Below are positions 25,713 through 35,890 of a DNA stretch of 64,000 nucleotides, piece after piece. The notes under the pieces are model-generated. The model had not been told where the DNA came from, did no database searches, and worked only from the letters and a program-made list of their open reading frames with translations. The stretch is from Flavobacteriales bacterium (GTDB lineage Bacteria; Bacteroidota; Bacteroidia; Flavobacteriales_D; CAJJDF01), in NCBI GenBank assembly GCA_018609055.1, contig JABAYJ010000001.1:248001-312000 (forward strand). Direction: 5' to 3'. Made by a program: the position numbers and the translations under genes. Each line of letters starts with the position of its first letter. The stretch's first letter is position 1.

Positions 25713-26120
25713 ATGGATATGAATAAAATTGAACACATAGGAATTGCGGTAAAAGACATAGTAAAATCAAACGAATTATTTGCTTCGTTATTCAACAAGC
25801 AGCCATACAAACAAGAGGAGGTGAAATCGGAAAACGTACTTACTTCGTTTTTTCAAACAGGAGAGTCTAAAATAGAATTGCTACAAGCCACTCACGAAGA
25901 CAGTGCAATTGCAAAATTTATTGAGAAAAAAGGAGAAGGGATTCACCACATTGCTTTTGATGTTACAGATATTCATGCGGAGCTTGAAAGATTAGAAAAA
26001 GAAGGCTTTAGAATCATTACCAAAGAACCTAAAAAGGGTGCCGACAATAAGTTGGTGGCGTTTCTTCATCCAAAATCTACTAATGGAGTTTTGGTGGAAT
26101 TGTGTCAGGAAATAAAATAG
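25713..26120 (+). CDS. mce: Methylmalonyl-CoA epimerase
   Basis: The 135-residue VOC-fold enzyme interconverts (R)- and (S)-methylmalonyl-CoA on the way to succinyl-CoA. Metal-site residues fit the family: His8 in EHIGIAV, His79 in GIHHIAFDV and Glu129 in VLVELC. The second ATG at 25719 (MNKIEHIG) is an equally likely start. It would handle propionyl-CoA from odd-chain fats or branched amino acids, complementing the beta-oxidation genes at 15.9-21.3 kb. Methylmalonyl-CoA mutase is not in the window. Confidence 0.93.
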   Translation: MDMNKIEHIGIAVKDIVKSNELFASLFNKQPYKQEEVKSENVLTSFFQTGESKIELLQATHEDSAIAKFIEKKGEGIHHIAFDVTDIHAELERLEKEGFRIITKEPKKGADNKLVAFLHPKSTNGVLVELCQEIK

Positions 26121-26121
26121 A

Positions 26122-26140
26122 TTCTAGTTTAGAACTAGAA
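26122..26140. terminator. Hairpin between convergent genes, possible weak terminator
   Basis: Arms ttctagtt (26122-26129) and aactagaa (26133-26140) are perfect complements with a 3-base loop, immediately after the mce stop and overlapping the stop of the small minus-strand gene. On the minus strand it is followed by a moderately T-rich stretch. It may end transcripts from one or both sides. Confidence 0.4.
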
Positions 26141-26299
26141 AAACGGTTTGAAAAAATATCCTGAAATATTCAAAATAAAAAATGTAATGAGAGTAACTAT
26201 TACAATTGAAATCCAAGCTTTTGGTTTTTCAATATAAATCTCTCTTATTAAATGAGTGAAATAGTTAATTGCAATAAAAAGAAATATACCTCCTAACAT
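26135..26299 (-). CDS. 54-residue small membrane protein
   Basis: ATG at 26299 opens a 54-residue frame ending in TAG at 26135. The protein has two hydrophobic helices (MLGGIFLFIAINYF and ISIVIVTLITFFILN) joined by a charged loop IREIYIEKPKAW. The start lies one base after the stop of the endonuclease gene, which suggests translational coupling. No family is recognised. The clean frame, gene-like spacing and membrane pattern support it; small size keeps confidence moderate. Confidence 0.5.
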   Translation of the reverse strand: MLGGIFLFIAINYFTHLIREIYIEKPKAWISIVIVTLITFFILNISGYFFKPFF

Positions 26300-26300
26300 T

Positions 26301-27371
26301 TTATTGCGCTACCAATTTCTTCACAACAGAGTTATCTCCGCTTGTAATTTTAATAAGTAAAACACCCTTTGGTAAATCAGTTAATACTATCTTTTTTCCT
26401 TCATTTTGAGCGGATTTAGATTGAATTAAAGCTCCCAAAGTAGAATACACCTCAACTGAATTTATTGGAAATCCGTTCTCAATAGTTACTGAGTTATCGG
26501 CTGTTGGGTTTGGGTATAGCGATACCGATTCTAATTTGTTTTCTTCTATACTCGCGTAAGTTGATAATCCCCATATTTGAGTTACCCATTCTGGGTGATC
26601 TATGTATGGATTTCTGTTCCCTTGATATGCGTATGACCCATTGTTCCTTACAATTTCCCTTTGATTAACAGTATCTTGTAAGTGCCAAGAAATTAATACA
26701 TTCAAAAACCATTGGTCATATACTTGAGTAGATGTTCCGTTTAATTGTGCCCAAGGCCAAGAAGAAACTTGAGTCTCGTACCTAGTTGCAAAATACAACA
26801 TACATCTTGCTATGTCTCCCTTAAATTCGTCTATTGGTTCGAATACAATGTTTTGGTATCCAGGAGAAGCTGATGGTCCTTTTTTAGATCCATTCATACT
26901 AGTCCAAGTAGTAGAAGATACTTCGCCAAAAGGAAAACTTCCTCTTTGCCCGTTTACGTATCCATCAGAAGGAACAACATGGTGAATGTCAGTTCGCATA
27001 GGATATCCTCTCCCAAATCCGCTTTGCGGAAATAAGTGTTCTCGGTTATAGCAATCGTTTTCTGAGTTGTAGTTCCCACAGTTTCTGGTATTGTGACTGT
27101 AAAAATAACTGTCTACCCCAGTAGGATTCTCGGAATACATATCTAAAACAGTACTGTCATTGTCGTAAAACTTGTCGGTATCTGTAGTCATATAACCTCC
27201 GTATAAACTTCCATATCCTCTATCAATGTGACCGCTAGTTATAATTTTATTAAGAGCAGTTTTTAATACATATCCTGTTTTTCCAACAGTAGAATCATAG
27301 TATCCAAGAGGGATTTGAGTAAATCCGTTTAGACAAACAAAAAATGTAAGTAGTAGTAGAAAGTGTTTCAT
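26301..27371 (-). CDS. Secreted endonuclease I with T9SS type A sorting domain
   Basis: The 356-residue product has a signal peptide (1-18), an endonuclease I domain (about 25-275) and a type IX secretion type A domain (about 280-356, with LYPNPT and LPKGVLLIKIT). Nuclease motifs are NREHLFPQSGFG and TDIHHVVPSDGYVNGQRG, as in NucM/EndA-type enzymes that cut DNA and RNA non-specifically. Exported nucleases of this kind scavenge phosphate and nitrogen from environmental DNA. It follows pyk by 4 bp in the same operon. Confidence 0.93.
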   Translation of the reverse strand: MKHFLLLLTFFVCLNGFTQIPLGYYDSTVGKTGYVLKTALNKIITSGHIDRGYGSLYGGYMTTDTDKFYDNDSTVLDMYSENPTGVDSYFYSHNTRNCGNYNSENDCYNREHLFPQSGFGRGYPMRTDIHHVVPSDGYVNGQRGSFPFGEVSSTTWTSMNGSKKGPSASPGYQNIVFEPIDEFKGDIARCMLYFATRYETQVSSWPWAQLNGTSTQVYDQWFLNVLISWHLQDTVNQREIVRNNGSYAYQGNRNPYIDHPEWVTQIWGLSTYASIEENKLESVSLYPNPTADNSVTIENGFPINSVEVYSTLGALIQSKSAQNEGKKIVLTDLPKGVLLIKITSGDNSVVKKLVAQ

Positions 27372-27375
27372 AGTA

Positions 27376-28794
27376 TTAATCTATATAGCTTAATTTAAGC
27401 ATGTTAGTTTTTCCACTTTCTTCTAATGGAATACTAGCAGTGTTAATTATCAAATCTCCTTCTTTTACATAACCTTCTTTTTTCAGCATGTAGTGAATGT
27501 CAGCAATTGTATGGTCAGTACTTACCATTTTATCGTAATAAAAAGTTTGCACACCCCAGACAAGACTCAGTTTAGTAAGTAGCTCCCTATTTCCAGAAAA
27601 CACAAAAATATGAGCTTTTGGCCTTTTACTTGAAATTTTAAATGCTGTGTATCCAGAAAAAGTCATTGTTACAATTGCCTTAGCTTCAGTTTTGTCAGCT
27701 AAATTACTTGCATTAAAACATATAGAATCGGTAATAAACCTATCTGGGCTTCGTTCTGGGTTTTTTTCTTCTGACGTTTCAGTTAATCTGAAATCACCTG
27801 TTTCCTGAAGAATTTTTACCATTGCCTCAATTACATAAATTGGAAATTTCCCTACAGAAGTTTCTCCACTAAGCATAACAGCATCTGCGCCATCAAGCAC
27901 TGCGTTTGCTACATCATTTACCTCAGCTCTAGTTGGAGTAGATGATTCTATCATACTCTCCATCATTTGAGTAGCAATAACTACTGGCTTTGAGTATTTA
28001 ATGCATTTCTCAACAATCATTTTTTGTACAATTGGCACCTTTTCCATAGGTATTTCAACACCTAAATCACCTCTGGCAACCATTATTGCATCTGCTTCTT
28101 TTATGATTTCATCTATATTTTCAACTGCTTCTGGCTTTTCAACTTTAGCTATTACTTTAGCTTTTTTATTGTTAGCTGAGATTATTCCTTTTAACTCAAT
28201 AATATCTCTTGCTGAACGAACAAATGATAGTCCAATCCAATCTAAATTATGCTCCAAAGCAAAGTCTAGATCAGCTAAGTCTTTCTCTGTTAATGATGGA
28301 AGTGAGATAACTGTATTTGGAAGATTTACCCCTTTGTTAGATTTTAAAACTCCTCCTTGAGTAATCTTTGCTTTAACAGTATCTTTTCCATTAGTTTCAA
28401 GAATTTGCATTTCTAATTTACCATCATCTAACCTGATGAATTCGCCTGCCTTTACGTCTTTAGCAAAGTTTTTGTAATTCATGTAAACTCTTTCTGCATT
28501 ACCTAAACAGTCTTCACTTGTAAATGTAATTTCATTCCCATCTACCAAAAGAGTGTTCTCCTCCATTTTACCTACTCTTAATTTAGGCCCTTGTAAGTCA
28601 CCTAATGTAGCTATATGAATTCCTTGTTCTTTATTAATTTCAGCAATGTTCTTAATTACTTTTAAGTGATCTTCGTGTGATCCATGCGAAAAGTTAAGAC
28701 GGCATACGTTTACACCTGCCTTTATTATTTTTTCAAGATTTACCTTAGATTCAGTTGCTGGACCTATTGTTGCTATTATTTTTGTTTTTCTCAT
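27376..28794 (-). CDS. pyk: Pyruvate kinase
   Basis: The 472-residue glycolytic enzyme transfers phosphate from phosphoenolpyruvate to ADP. Signatures include MRKTKIIATIGPAT at the start, VARGDLGVEIPMEKVP in the barrel and the MLSGETSVGKFP loop. The C-terminal allosteric domain is complete. It sits 8 bp after the IPExxxVDY gene, a pairing I recall from many Bacteroidota genomes. Confidence 0.96.
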   Translation of the reverse strand: MRKTKIIATIGPATESKVNLEKIIKAGVNVCRLNFSHGSHEDHLKVIKNIAEINKEQGIHIATLGDLQGPKLRVGKMEENTLLVDGNEITFTSEDCLGNAERVYMNYKNFAKDVKAGEFIRLDDGKLEMQILETNGKDTVKAKITQGGVLKSNKGVNLPNTVISLPSLTEKDLADLDFALEHNLDWIGLSFVRSARDIIELKGIISANNKKAKVIAKVEKPEAVENIDEIIKEADAIMVARGDLGVEIPMEKVPIVQKMIVEKCIKYSKPVVIATQMMESMIESSTPTRAEVNDVANAVLDGADAVMLSGETSVGKFPIYVIEAMVKILQETGDFRLTETSEEKNPERSPDRFITDSICFNASNLADKTEAKAIVTMTFSGYTAFKISSKRPKAHIFVFSGNRELLTKLSLVWGVQTFYYDKMVSTDHTIADIHYMLKKEGYVKEGDLIINTASIPLEESGKTNMLKLSYID

Positions 28795-28802
28795 TCTTGT
28801 TT

Positions 28803-29216
28803 TTAAAATAGTAAATTATCCTTTGATTTTAAGGTAGATACTTCCACTTCAAAAGCTGTTAAGACAATATTAATTTTTCTTATTTCCCTTAACATCTCAC
28901 TAATTTCGAAGTTGTCGTAATCGTAAAACATCAAGAAAAAATCGGATGGCTTAGATTCTGGGACAAGTAATCTTCCACTTGATTTATTGCTAATAAGCCT
29001 TAAATCTTTTTCCTCCATCTCATTTTGATAAAAGTACATTGAAAAATTGGCAGTATCTCCTTTTTTACTAGAAAACAACACATCTTTCTCTTTGTACAGT
29101 TGCACTCCAAACTTTTTATTAATCTCCCAGCAAAGCCTGTAGTCTTTGGAATGGGTGCTAATCCCAATTAGTTTAAAATCATATTCAAACTCAGTAAGTA
29201 GTACAGTTTTACTCAT
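28803..29216 (-). CDS. IPExxxVDY-family protein
   Basis: Taking the ATG at 29216 (MSKTVLLTEFEYDF) gives 137 residues; an upstream in-frame ATG at 29246 would add a hydrophobic leader not expected for the family. The defining region reads LLVPESKPSDFFLMFYD, a divergent form of the IPExxxVDY signature. The function is unknown. The family is restricted, as far as I recall, to Bacteroidota and commonly lies next to pyruvate kinase, as here. Confidence 0.8.
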   Translation of the reverse strand: MSKTVLLTEFEYDFKLIGISTHSKDYRLCWEINKKFGVQLYKEKDVLFSSKKGDTANFSMYFYQNEMEEKDLRLISNKSSGRLLVPESKPSDFFLMFYDYDNFEISEMLREIRKINIVLTAFEVEVSTLKSKDNLLF

Positions 29217-29246
29217 GCTAACCATAAAAATACGAAATAATAGCAC

Positions 29247-29281
29247 AAAAAAAGAGCCGTTTAATAAAAACGGCTCTTTTA
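29247..29281 (-). terminator. Intrinsic terminator after typA
   Basis: Arms aaaagagccgttt and aaacggctctttt pair in a GC-containing stem with a short aataa loop. On the minus strand the stem is followed by a run of T, as expected for a Rho-independent terminator downstream of typA (stop at 29302). It separates typA from the next minus-strand operon. Confidence 0.85.
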
Positions 29282-29301
29282 AGTTTTAAAATAATAGTTG
29301 A

Positions 29302-31104
29302 CTAGTTTCTACCAGCTCTTTTTCTTTCAGATTCGCTCAATAAGATTTTTCTTAATCTAATGCTTTGTGGAGTTACTTCCACTAATTCATCTTCTTGGAT
29401 ATACTCCAATGCTTCTTCTAAAGAGAAAATAATTGGTGGAGCTAACTTTACTTTATCATCAGCACCAGAAGAACGCATGTTAGACATTTTCTTTGTCTTC
29501 GTTACATTCACTGTTAAATCATTGTCTCTAGAGTTTTCTCCTATTACTTGACCTGCATAAATTTCTTCGTTTGATTTTACGAAAAACTTACCTCTGTCTT
29601 GTAAGTTGTTTAATGAAAATGGAATTGCTTTCCCCATTTCTAAAGAAATTAACGACCCTGCAGATCTTCCAGGGATTTCTCCTCTGTGTGGTGCAAATTC
29701 TTTGAATCTGTGATTCATAATTGCTTCTCCTGCTGTAGCAGTCAACAAATAGTTTCTTAATCCAATAATACCTCTTGAAGGGATAATAAAATCAATAGTA
29801 ACTCTATCTCCTTTAGGAACCATGTTTAACATTTCTCCTTTTCTCATAGAAACCATTTCAATTGCTTTTCCAGAAACAGTTTCTGGTAAATCAATTGTCA
29901 ATTCTTCAATTGGTTCGTGTTTCTTTCCGTCTATCTCTTTTATAATTACTTGTGGTTGTCCAATTTGTAATTCATATCCTTCTCTTCTCATTGTCTCAAT
30001 TAATACAGACAAGTGAAGAATTCCTCTTCCAAATACCATAAAAGAATCTGCAGAACCAGTGTCTTCTACTTTTAGAGCCAAGTTTTTCTCAAGCTCTTTG
30101 TCCAATCTATCTTTAATGTGACGAGATGTTACAAACTTCCCTTCTTTACCAAAGAATGGTGAGTTGTTAATTGTAAACATCATACTCATTGTAGGTTCAT
30201 CAATCTTAATCGTTTGAAGTGCTTCTGGGTTTTCGATATCAGCAATTGTATCGCCAATTTCAAATCCTTCAACTCCTACGATTCCACAAATATCTCCTGT
30301 TTGAACTTCAGTTACTTTTAATTTCCCCATTCCTTCGAATACAAAAATTTCTTTCACTTTAGATTTTACAATACTTCCGTCTCTTTTTACCAAAGAAACA
30401 TTCTGTCCTTCTGTTATAGTTCCTCTTTGTAGTCTACCTACAGCAATTCTTCCTACGTAAGCAGAATAATCAAGTGAAGTAATCAATAACTGAGTATTTC
30501 CTTCATCAAATACTGGAGTTGGAATATGTTCTAATACACAATCCAATAATGGAGTAATGTCTTCAGTTGGCTTTTGCCAATCAGTACTCATCCATCCGTT
30601 CTTTGCAGAACCGTATATTACTGGAAAATCTAATTGTTCTTCACTAGCTCCAACACTAAACATTAAATCGAATACGTTTTCGTAAGCGATATCTGGTGTA
30701 CAGTTTTCTTTATCTACTTTATTTACAACAACAATTGGCTTAAGCCCAGCTTCAATTGCTTTTTGCATTACAAATCTTGTTTGTGGCATTGGCCCTTCAA
30801 AAGCATCTACTAATAGTAAAACTCCATCAGCCATGTTCATCACACGCTCAACCTCTCCTCCAAAATCACTGTGACCTGGTGTATCAATGATATTAATCTT
30901 TACTCCTTTGTAATTTACCGATACGTTTTTTGCAAGGATAGTAATCCCTCTTTCTCTTTCCAAATCATTGCTATCCATGATTAATTCTCCTGGAGTTTCG
31001 TGATCTGAAAACAATTTTCCTGCTAAAATCATTTTATCTACTAACGTAGTTTTCCCGTGATCTACGTGGGCGATAATTGCTATATTCTTTATTTCTTGTG
31101 ACAT
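29302..31104 (-). CDS. typA: Ribosome-associated translational GTPase TypA/BipA
   Basis: The 600-residue protein is an EF-G-like GTPase that acts on ribosome assembly, mainly in cold or stress. The G-domain has AHVDHGKTT (12-20), [11 protein letters not shown] and NKVDKE, followed by a beta-barrel domain, EF-G-like domains III and V and the BipA-specific C-terminal domain. Full length for the family. It is transcribed alone, with a candidate promoter upstream and a terminator downstream. Confidence 0.96.
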   Translation of the reverse strand: MSQEIKNIAIIAHVDHGKTTLVDKMILAGKLFSDHETPGELIMDSNDLERERGITILAKNVSVNYKGVKINIIDTPGHSDFGGEVERVMNMADGVLLLVDAFEGPMPQTRFVMQKAIEAGLKPIVVVNKVDKENCTPDIAYENVFDLMFSVGASEEQLDFPVIYGSAKNGWMSTDWQKPTEDITPLLDCVLEHIPTPVFDEGNTQLLITSLDYSAYVGRIAVGRLQRGTITEGQNVSLVKRDGSIVKSKVKEIFVFEGMGKLKVTEVQTGDICGIVGVEGFEIGDTIADIENPEALQTIKIDEPTMSMMFTINNSPFFGKEGKFVTSRHIKDRLDKELEKNLALKVEDTGSADSFMVFGRGILHLSVLIETMRREGYELQIGQPQVIIKEIDGKKHEPIEELTIDLPETVSGKAIEMVSMRKGEMLNMVPKGDRVTIDFIIPSRGIIGLRNYLLTATAGEAIMNHRFKEFAPHRGEIPGRSAGSLISLEMGKAIPFSLNNLQDRGKFFVKSNEEIYAGQVIGENSRDNDLTVNVTKTKKMSNMRSSGADDKVKLAPPIIFSLEEALEYIQEDELVEVTPQSIRLRKILLSESERKRAGRN

Positions 31105-31124
31105 AAAATCAATTAAATTTTGTG

Positions 31125-31132
31125 CAAAGGTA
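31125..31132 (-). promoter_or_regulatory. Candidate -7 element of typA
   Basis: The minus strand reads TACCTTTG, an exact TAnnTTTG match, about 21 bp before the typA ATG. A TTG lies roughly 16 bp further upstream as a possible -33 element. Confidence 0.55.
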
Positions 31133-31196
31133 GTGTATTTGTTTGCAATAGCATAAAATAGAAAGTTAATTATAGTAGAATGAGCTAATAATTGGC

Positions 31197-33218
31197 TTAA
31201 TGAAGAATATTTATATGTCCAAATTTTTCTCTGACCTCTCTATTTTCTGCTTTTAATCTAATCTTATATATATAAACTCCTGCAGGAACTATTGCTCCAT
31301 TAAATTTTCCATCCCATGAGTCTAATGGATCAGAACTCGAATAAATTAATTCTCCCCAATTATTAAAAATTAGGATTTCGTATGAGTCAATTCCTGTTGC
31401 AGAAACAGAAAAATCATCATTGATATCATCATTGTTTGGGCTAAATGAATTGGGCACATATAATAGGAATTCATCTAAAACTATAACGCTTACATAAACC
31501 GAATCTAAACATCCTTTGTCAGAAGTGACTAGGAGTTTAACATTGTACGTTTTTTCCTGATTAGATGGAAATTGAACAATGCACGGGTTTGTAAGCAAAG
31601 AATTACCTGTTGCACCTATAAAGTCAAAATCCCAATAATAATTAATTGCACCTGTGGATAAATTTGTGAAACAAACCCCTGGATTGAAAGTGTAAATTTC
31701 TTTAGGGTTAAATGTGAAATCAGCAATGGGCAATGGGTTAACAACCACATTTATTGTTGTATCATCAATACATCCAGAATCTGAAACCACAATATGGGTT
31801 ATAGAATATACTCCATCGGTTCCGTAGATTATTGTGGTGTTTTGGGTCGTAGGGTTTCCTGGCACATTCCATCCCCACTGATTAATTGATCCTTTGGAAA
31901 TATATGAATTATCCATTAAAATTGAAGCCTCACCTAAGCAAATCGAATCAGTAATAAAGCTGGCGACAGGCATATTAAATGCTCCAATCATAATTATTTG
32001 AGATGACTCACATAGATTAGAATCTCTAACGGTTAAAAGATAGTTTCCAGGAGAAAGTTGATTGAAAAAAGTATCAGTAACAAAAGTGATTGAGTTCAAA
32101 CTTAAAGTATAAGGTTTTGTTCCTCCTTGAATGTTTGAAACATAAATTTTTCCTGTTGATGGGCCAACTGGACAGGATCCGGATGAATCAATATCAAATG
32201 TGACGGAAGTTGCTATTACATTGAAGGGTTTTGTAATTACACACCCAGAATCATAAAGCAATTGAACTTGGTAAGCACCTATTCCTCCTATAAGAACCGA
32301 GTAATTTGAATCTGTTTCACCTACTAGAGCTATACCGTCTTTATACCATTGAAAAGAGAGGGGAATCGAATCAAAATCAGCTTTTAATTTAAGATTTCCT
32401 TGGCAGTAATGACCAGAATCAGAAATACTAACAGTTGGGGTAAAAAGTGAGGTTTCGTTCAGGGTTAAGTTGTCTATATAATAGTAATTTGAACCCGAAT
32501 TATTAGTACAACTTGGTCCCAACACTATAGCAGTATAATTTTGGGTAGCAGTGAAATTTAATGTAACTCTAACCCATGAGCTTGATGAGCAAGTGGCTGT
32601 ATCAAAAGCTAATATCATCCAATTTGCAGGTGTGACAGTGGTAGGGCATAAACTAGAAGCAGTAGGCAAAAGATTTCCGAATGGTAAATTAGTGCAATTG
32701 GTGGCCCCATAAATAGCTATTTCGGTGGTTAAATTACCAAAAGAATTTGCTAAAAAAAATTCTACTTGATAGTTAACTCCTATTTTCATTGTATCTGTGA
32801 GGCAAGTTCCTAGGTATTCCTTATAGATGATACTATTAGCAGATGGAAAAAAATCATCAAAAAAGCCCACATATCCAGTTCCGTTTGGCAAGGGAGTAGG
32901 TGGTGGTGGAAATGTTCCAACCGCTAAGAGGCCACAGCTATTAAAATAATCTGAAGTTGCTCCAGATGCTTGAATCCAGTTGTTTACACAATTTAGTTGA
33001 CTTGCAGCAGAAGGACAGCATGATCTCTGATCAAAAGAAGGGTTTGGAATTAAAGATGAAATAGAAGAGTCTGGTTGCGATAATTCGCAAAAGCAATCAG
33101 TAGTGTCTTGTAAATCAATTAAACCATCCAAATCATCATCTATACCATTATTACATATCTCTTGAGAGTAAAGGTTGAAGTTTATTATTAGCAATAAAAA
33201 TAAAATTAGTCTTTTCAT
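31197..33218 (-). CDS. T9SS-exported protein with PKD-like domains and gliding-motility C-terminal domain
   Basis: The 673-residue protein has a signal peptide (1-18), a calcium-type start (NGIDDDLDGLIDLQD), a jelly-roll-like region, Ig/PKD-like domains (including SFQWYKDG and INYYWDFDF) and a type B CTD (about 585-673) with VPNSFSPNNDDINDDF, SWDGKFNG and PAGVYIYKI. The last domain directs export by the type IX system and surface attachment. Such proteins are commonly adhesins; the ligand is unknown. The gene seems monocistronic. Confidence 0.9.
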   Translation of the reverse strand: MKRLILFLLLIINFNLYSQEICNNGIDDDLDGLIDLQDTTDCFCELSQPDSSISSLIPNPSFDQRSCCPSAASQLNCVNNWIQASGATSDYFNSCGLLAVGTFPPPPTPLPNGTGYVGFFDDFFPSANSIIYKEYLGTCLTDTMKIGVNYQVEFFLANSFGNLTTEIAIYGATNCTNLPFGNLLPTASSLCPTTVTPANWMILAFDTATCSSSSWVRVTLNFTATQNYTAIVLGPSCTNNSGSNYYYIDNLTLNETSLFTPTVSISDSGHYCQGNLKLKADFDSIPLSFQWYKDGIALVGETDSNYSVLIGGIGAYQVQLLYDSGCVITKPFNVIATSVTFDIDSSGSCPVGPSTGKIYVSNIQGGTKPYTLSLNSITFVTDTFFNQLSPGNYLLTVRDSNLCESSQIIMIGAFNMPVASFITDSICLGEASILMDNSYISKGSINQWGWNVPGNPTTQNTTIIYGTDGVYSITHIVVSDSGCIDDTTINVVVNPLPIADFTFNPKEIYTFNPGVCFTNLSTGAINYYWDFDFIGATGNSLLTNPCIVQFPSNQEKTYNVKLLVTSDKGCLDSVYVSVIVLDEFLLYVPNSFSPNNDDINDDFSVSATGIDSYEILIFNNWGELIYSSSDPLDSWDGKFNGAIVPAGVYIYKIRLKAENREVREKFGHINILH

Positions 33219-33285
33219 AACAGTTGTCCTATGATAAAAATAACGAATTATAGTTAGTTCGGATGCCTAGTTTTACTTGAGTTTT

Positions 33286-35226
33286 TTAATCTTCTTTCAG
33301 CTCCATCCAATCGCCATATTCTTTAATCAACTCAATCATTTCATCCAAAGCATCTTCTTCTGGGATATTTTTCTTCACAACCGTTTTTTCTTTATAAAGC
33401 GTGATTTTTCCTTTACCAGTTCCTACATATCCATAATCGGCATCAGCCATTTCTCCTGGACCATTTACAATACAACCCATGATTCCAATCTTCAAGCCTT
33501 TTAAGTGGCTTGTTTTGGCTCGAATTTTTGCTGTTGTTTCTTGTAAGTCAAATAATGTTCTTCCGCAAGAAGGACAAGAAATATATTCGGTTTTAGAAAT
33601 CCTAGTTCGTGTTGCTTGTAGAATTCCAAAACCAACTTCATTAATGAATTTATCTCCTCCACAGTTTTCTGCTGCAATAAAAACACCATCTCCTAATCCA
33701 TCAACCAACAAACTTCCCATGTCTACTGAAGCATCAATTTGTAATTGTTCTGGCTCTAAATCTCCGTAGGCTCTTCCAATAACAACTGGTGTTTTACATC
33801 CGTAATGGAACAATCCATTAAAAAGCTGTCTTTGCTCAGCCATTCCGTGTTCGTTATAGCTATCAATAACCAATACTGCTGTAGAATCTTGTTTAATTCT
33901 ATTAGCAAACTCCTCCGTTAAATCCGGAAGTGTGGTATAAATAAAATTGATTTTGCTGTGCTTTTCTGCATCAGTCAAGTATAGTTTTGCATCTAAAAAA
34001 GGATATGAACGAGGGTTGTTTTTCTTGGTTTTCCAAGTTTCATATTCATATACTAATCCTAATGTTCCTGGTATTTCAAAATCAATCGAATTCTTATTTA
34101 AAAAAATATAATCGCATGCTTGATCGGTTAAATTCCATTTATCTAATTGTACCGAATAGTTATATCCTAAGGCAAATAAATTAGCTGGTTTAATGTCTTT
34201 TTTTAGAGCAAAATCTGCCATCACAATCGGAACATTTCCTCCTCCTATATTCTGAACTTTAATAGTCTCTCTGTGAGTATATTCAAATGGGTTGATGTAG
34301 TTTGGAAAATCAAGAGCAAACTCTTTGTGCTTAGCTCTGTTTTCGTATCTCGCAACTATTTTCTGAGCTACAGGAATTTCTGCCTCTGCTTTTTCGGTTA
34401 ACGAAACACGGATCGTATCTCCTATTCCATCTTCTAATAAAGCTCCTATTCCTACTGCTGACTTTATTCTTCCTTCTTCTGCTTCTCCTGCTTCGGTTAC
34501 ACCTAAATGAAGTGGATAATTCATTCCTTGTTCCAACATTGTAGCAACCAACAATCTATAAGCTTGCACCATTACTTTTGTATTACTTGCTTTCATAGAA
34601 AGTACCATTTCATGATAATCATGATCTCTACAAATTCGAATAAATTCCATTGCAGATTCTACCATTCCTAATGGTGTATCTCCGTATCTACTCAATATTC
34701 TGTCAGATAAAGAACCATGGTTTGTTCCAATTCTCATTGCAACTTTATTCTCTTTACACAAAAGGACTAGAGGAGTAAATTTACTTCTTATTCTTTCTAG
34801 TTCTTCTTGGTAAGAATCGTCAGTATATACGTACTCATTAAACTGTTTTTTATCTGCATAATTCCCTGGGTTCACTCTTACTTTTTCCACAATTCCTGCA
34901 GCAACCTCAGCTGCATTAGGAGTAAAATGAATGTCAGCTACCAAAGGAACATTATATCCTGCTTCTCTTACCAATCGCTTAATTTCTCGAAGGTTTTCTG
35001 CATCTTTTTTACTTGGAGCTGTTAGCCTCACAATTTCACAACCCACTTTAGCCAAGCTAATAGTTTCTTCTACCGATTTCTCGGTATTCATTGTGTCAGC
35101 AGTGGTCATAGATTGAATCCTAATTGGATTATCTCCTCCTATTCCTACTTCTCCTACTTTTACTTCTCTCGTTTTCATTCGAGAATAATGAGTGATGCTA
35201 TCGCAGTATGGTTTATTATTATTCAT
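33286..35226 (-). CDS. ispG: 4-hydroxy-3-methylbut-2-en-1-yl diphosphate synthase
   Basis: The 646-residue IspG makes HMBPP in the MEP isoprenoid pathway using a [4Fe-4S] cluster. The N-terminal TIM barrel starts near GGDNPIRIQSMTTADTMN, and cluster cysteines lie in SCPSCGRTL and GCIVNGPGEM at the C-terminal domain. A central insertion of about 200 residues makes it the long form shared by Bacteroidota, Chlamydiae and plants. It supplies precursors for the carotenoid genes at 47-49.5 kb. Its start overlaps the end of the DUF6090 gene by 8 bp. Confidence 0.95.
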   Translation of the reverse strand: MNNNKPYCDSITHYSRMKTREVKVGEVGIGGDNPIRIQSMTTADTMNTEKSVEETISLAKVGCEIVRLTAPSKKDAENLREIKRLVREAGYNVPLVADIHFTPNAAEVAAGIVEKVRVNPGNYADKKQFNEYVYTDDSYQEELERIRSKFTPLVLLCKENKVAMRIGTNHGSLSDRILSRYGDTPLGMVESAMEFIRICRDHDYHEMVLSMKASNTKVMVQAYRLLVATMLEQGMNYPLHLGVTEAGEAEEGRIKSAVGIGALLEDGIGDTIRVSLTEKAEAEIPVAQKIVARYENRAKHKEFALDFPNYINPFEYTHRETIKVQNIGGGNVPIVMADFALKKDIKPANLFALGYNYSVQLDKWNLTDQACDYIFLNKNSIDFEIPGTLGLVYEYETWKTKKNNPRSYPFLDAKLYLTDAEKHSKINFIYTTLPDLTEEFANRIKQDSTAVLVIDSYNEHGMAEQRQLFNGLFHYGCKTPVVIGRAYGDLEPEQLQIDASVDMGSLLVDGLGDGVFIAAENCGGDKFINEVGFGILQATRTRISKTEYISCPSCGRTLFDLQETTAKIRAKTSHLKGLKIGIMGCIVNGPGEMADADYGYVGTGKGKITLYKEKTVVKKNIPEEDALDEMIELIKEYGDWMELKED

Positions 35227-35890
35227 TTATTCCTAATTCTATATCTATTCTTTCAATAATTTTATTGGCAAGTTTCTCTGTTTTATCAATTACCGAAATG
35301 TTATAAACCGACATTAATAATTGATATTTTATTATGTTTCGAAACTCATGCTTTTCCAACATAGTTGAAATATATTGAGAGCTTGGTGAGCCCTCATAAT
35401 TCATGTTTTTAATTAAATACGGAGTAATATTTGTCGCTACAAGTTCTTTATGTGTGTTAGACATTGTCTCTAATCCTTGATAATAAGTTTCGTAATACAT
35501 TATCAAACCTCTTCTCAAAGTATCATTTTTAAAAATCCCAAATTTACCGCTATACTTTAGATTAACATATGTTGCATTTCCCTCTTGTAAATCAAAACTA
35601 TTTTCTAAATACATCTCAACAGAATCAATTCTATCGTAATTTCTTTCATGAATTGGAGTTAAGTATTCTTCATTTTTTACAAACCTTTCTTTATAGAAAT
35701 TAAGTACATATAGATCTGATTTTAAATCACTCTTTAGTGCTTTATAAGATTCTTGTTCTTCTAAAACTAACTTTTTATTTTCATCCCACTTATTAATATT
35801 GAAAGCAGTTAAAATTCCCAATGTAACTATAAGAAATTCAAAAAAGAACTTCTTAATTAAGGAAACTATGCTTGCTTTTTTCTGTTTCAT
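35219..35890 (-). CDS. DUF6090-like membrane-anchored protein
   Basis: The 223-residue protein has one N-terminal membrane helix (FFFEFLIVTLGILTAFNINK, about 16-35) followed by a helical, charged soluble region. The helix with its trailing NKWDENKK matches the DUF6090 family, common in Flavobacteriia and without known function. It lies directly between the sigma-54 activator gene (adjacent stop/start) and ispG (8-bp overlap), so all three are likely one transcript. Confidence 0.75.
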   Translation of the reverse strand: MKQKKASIVSLIKKFFFEFLIVTLGILTAFNINKWDENKKLVLEEQESYKALKSDLKSDLYVLNFYKERFVKNEEYLTPIHERNYDRIDSVEMYLENSFDLQEGNATYVNLKYSGKFGIFKNDTLRRGLIMYYETYYQGLETMSNTHKELVATNITPYLIKNMNYEGSPSSQYISTMLEKHEFRNIIKYQLLMSVYNISVIDKTEKLANKIIERIDIELGINE

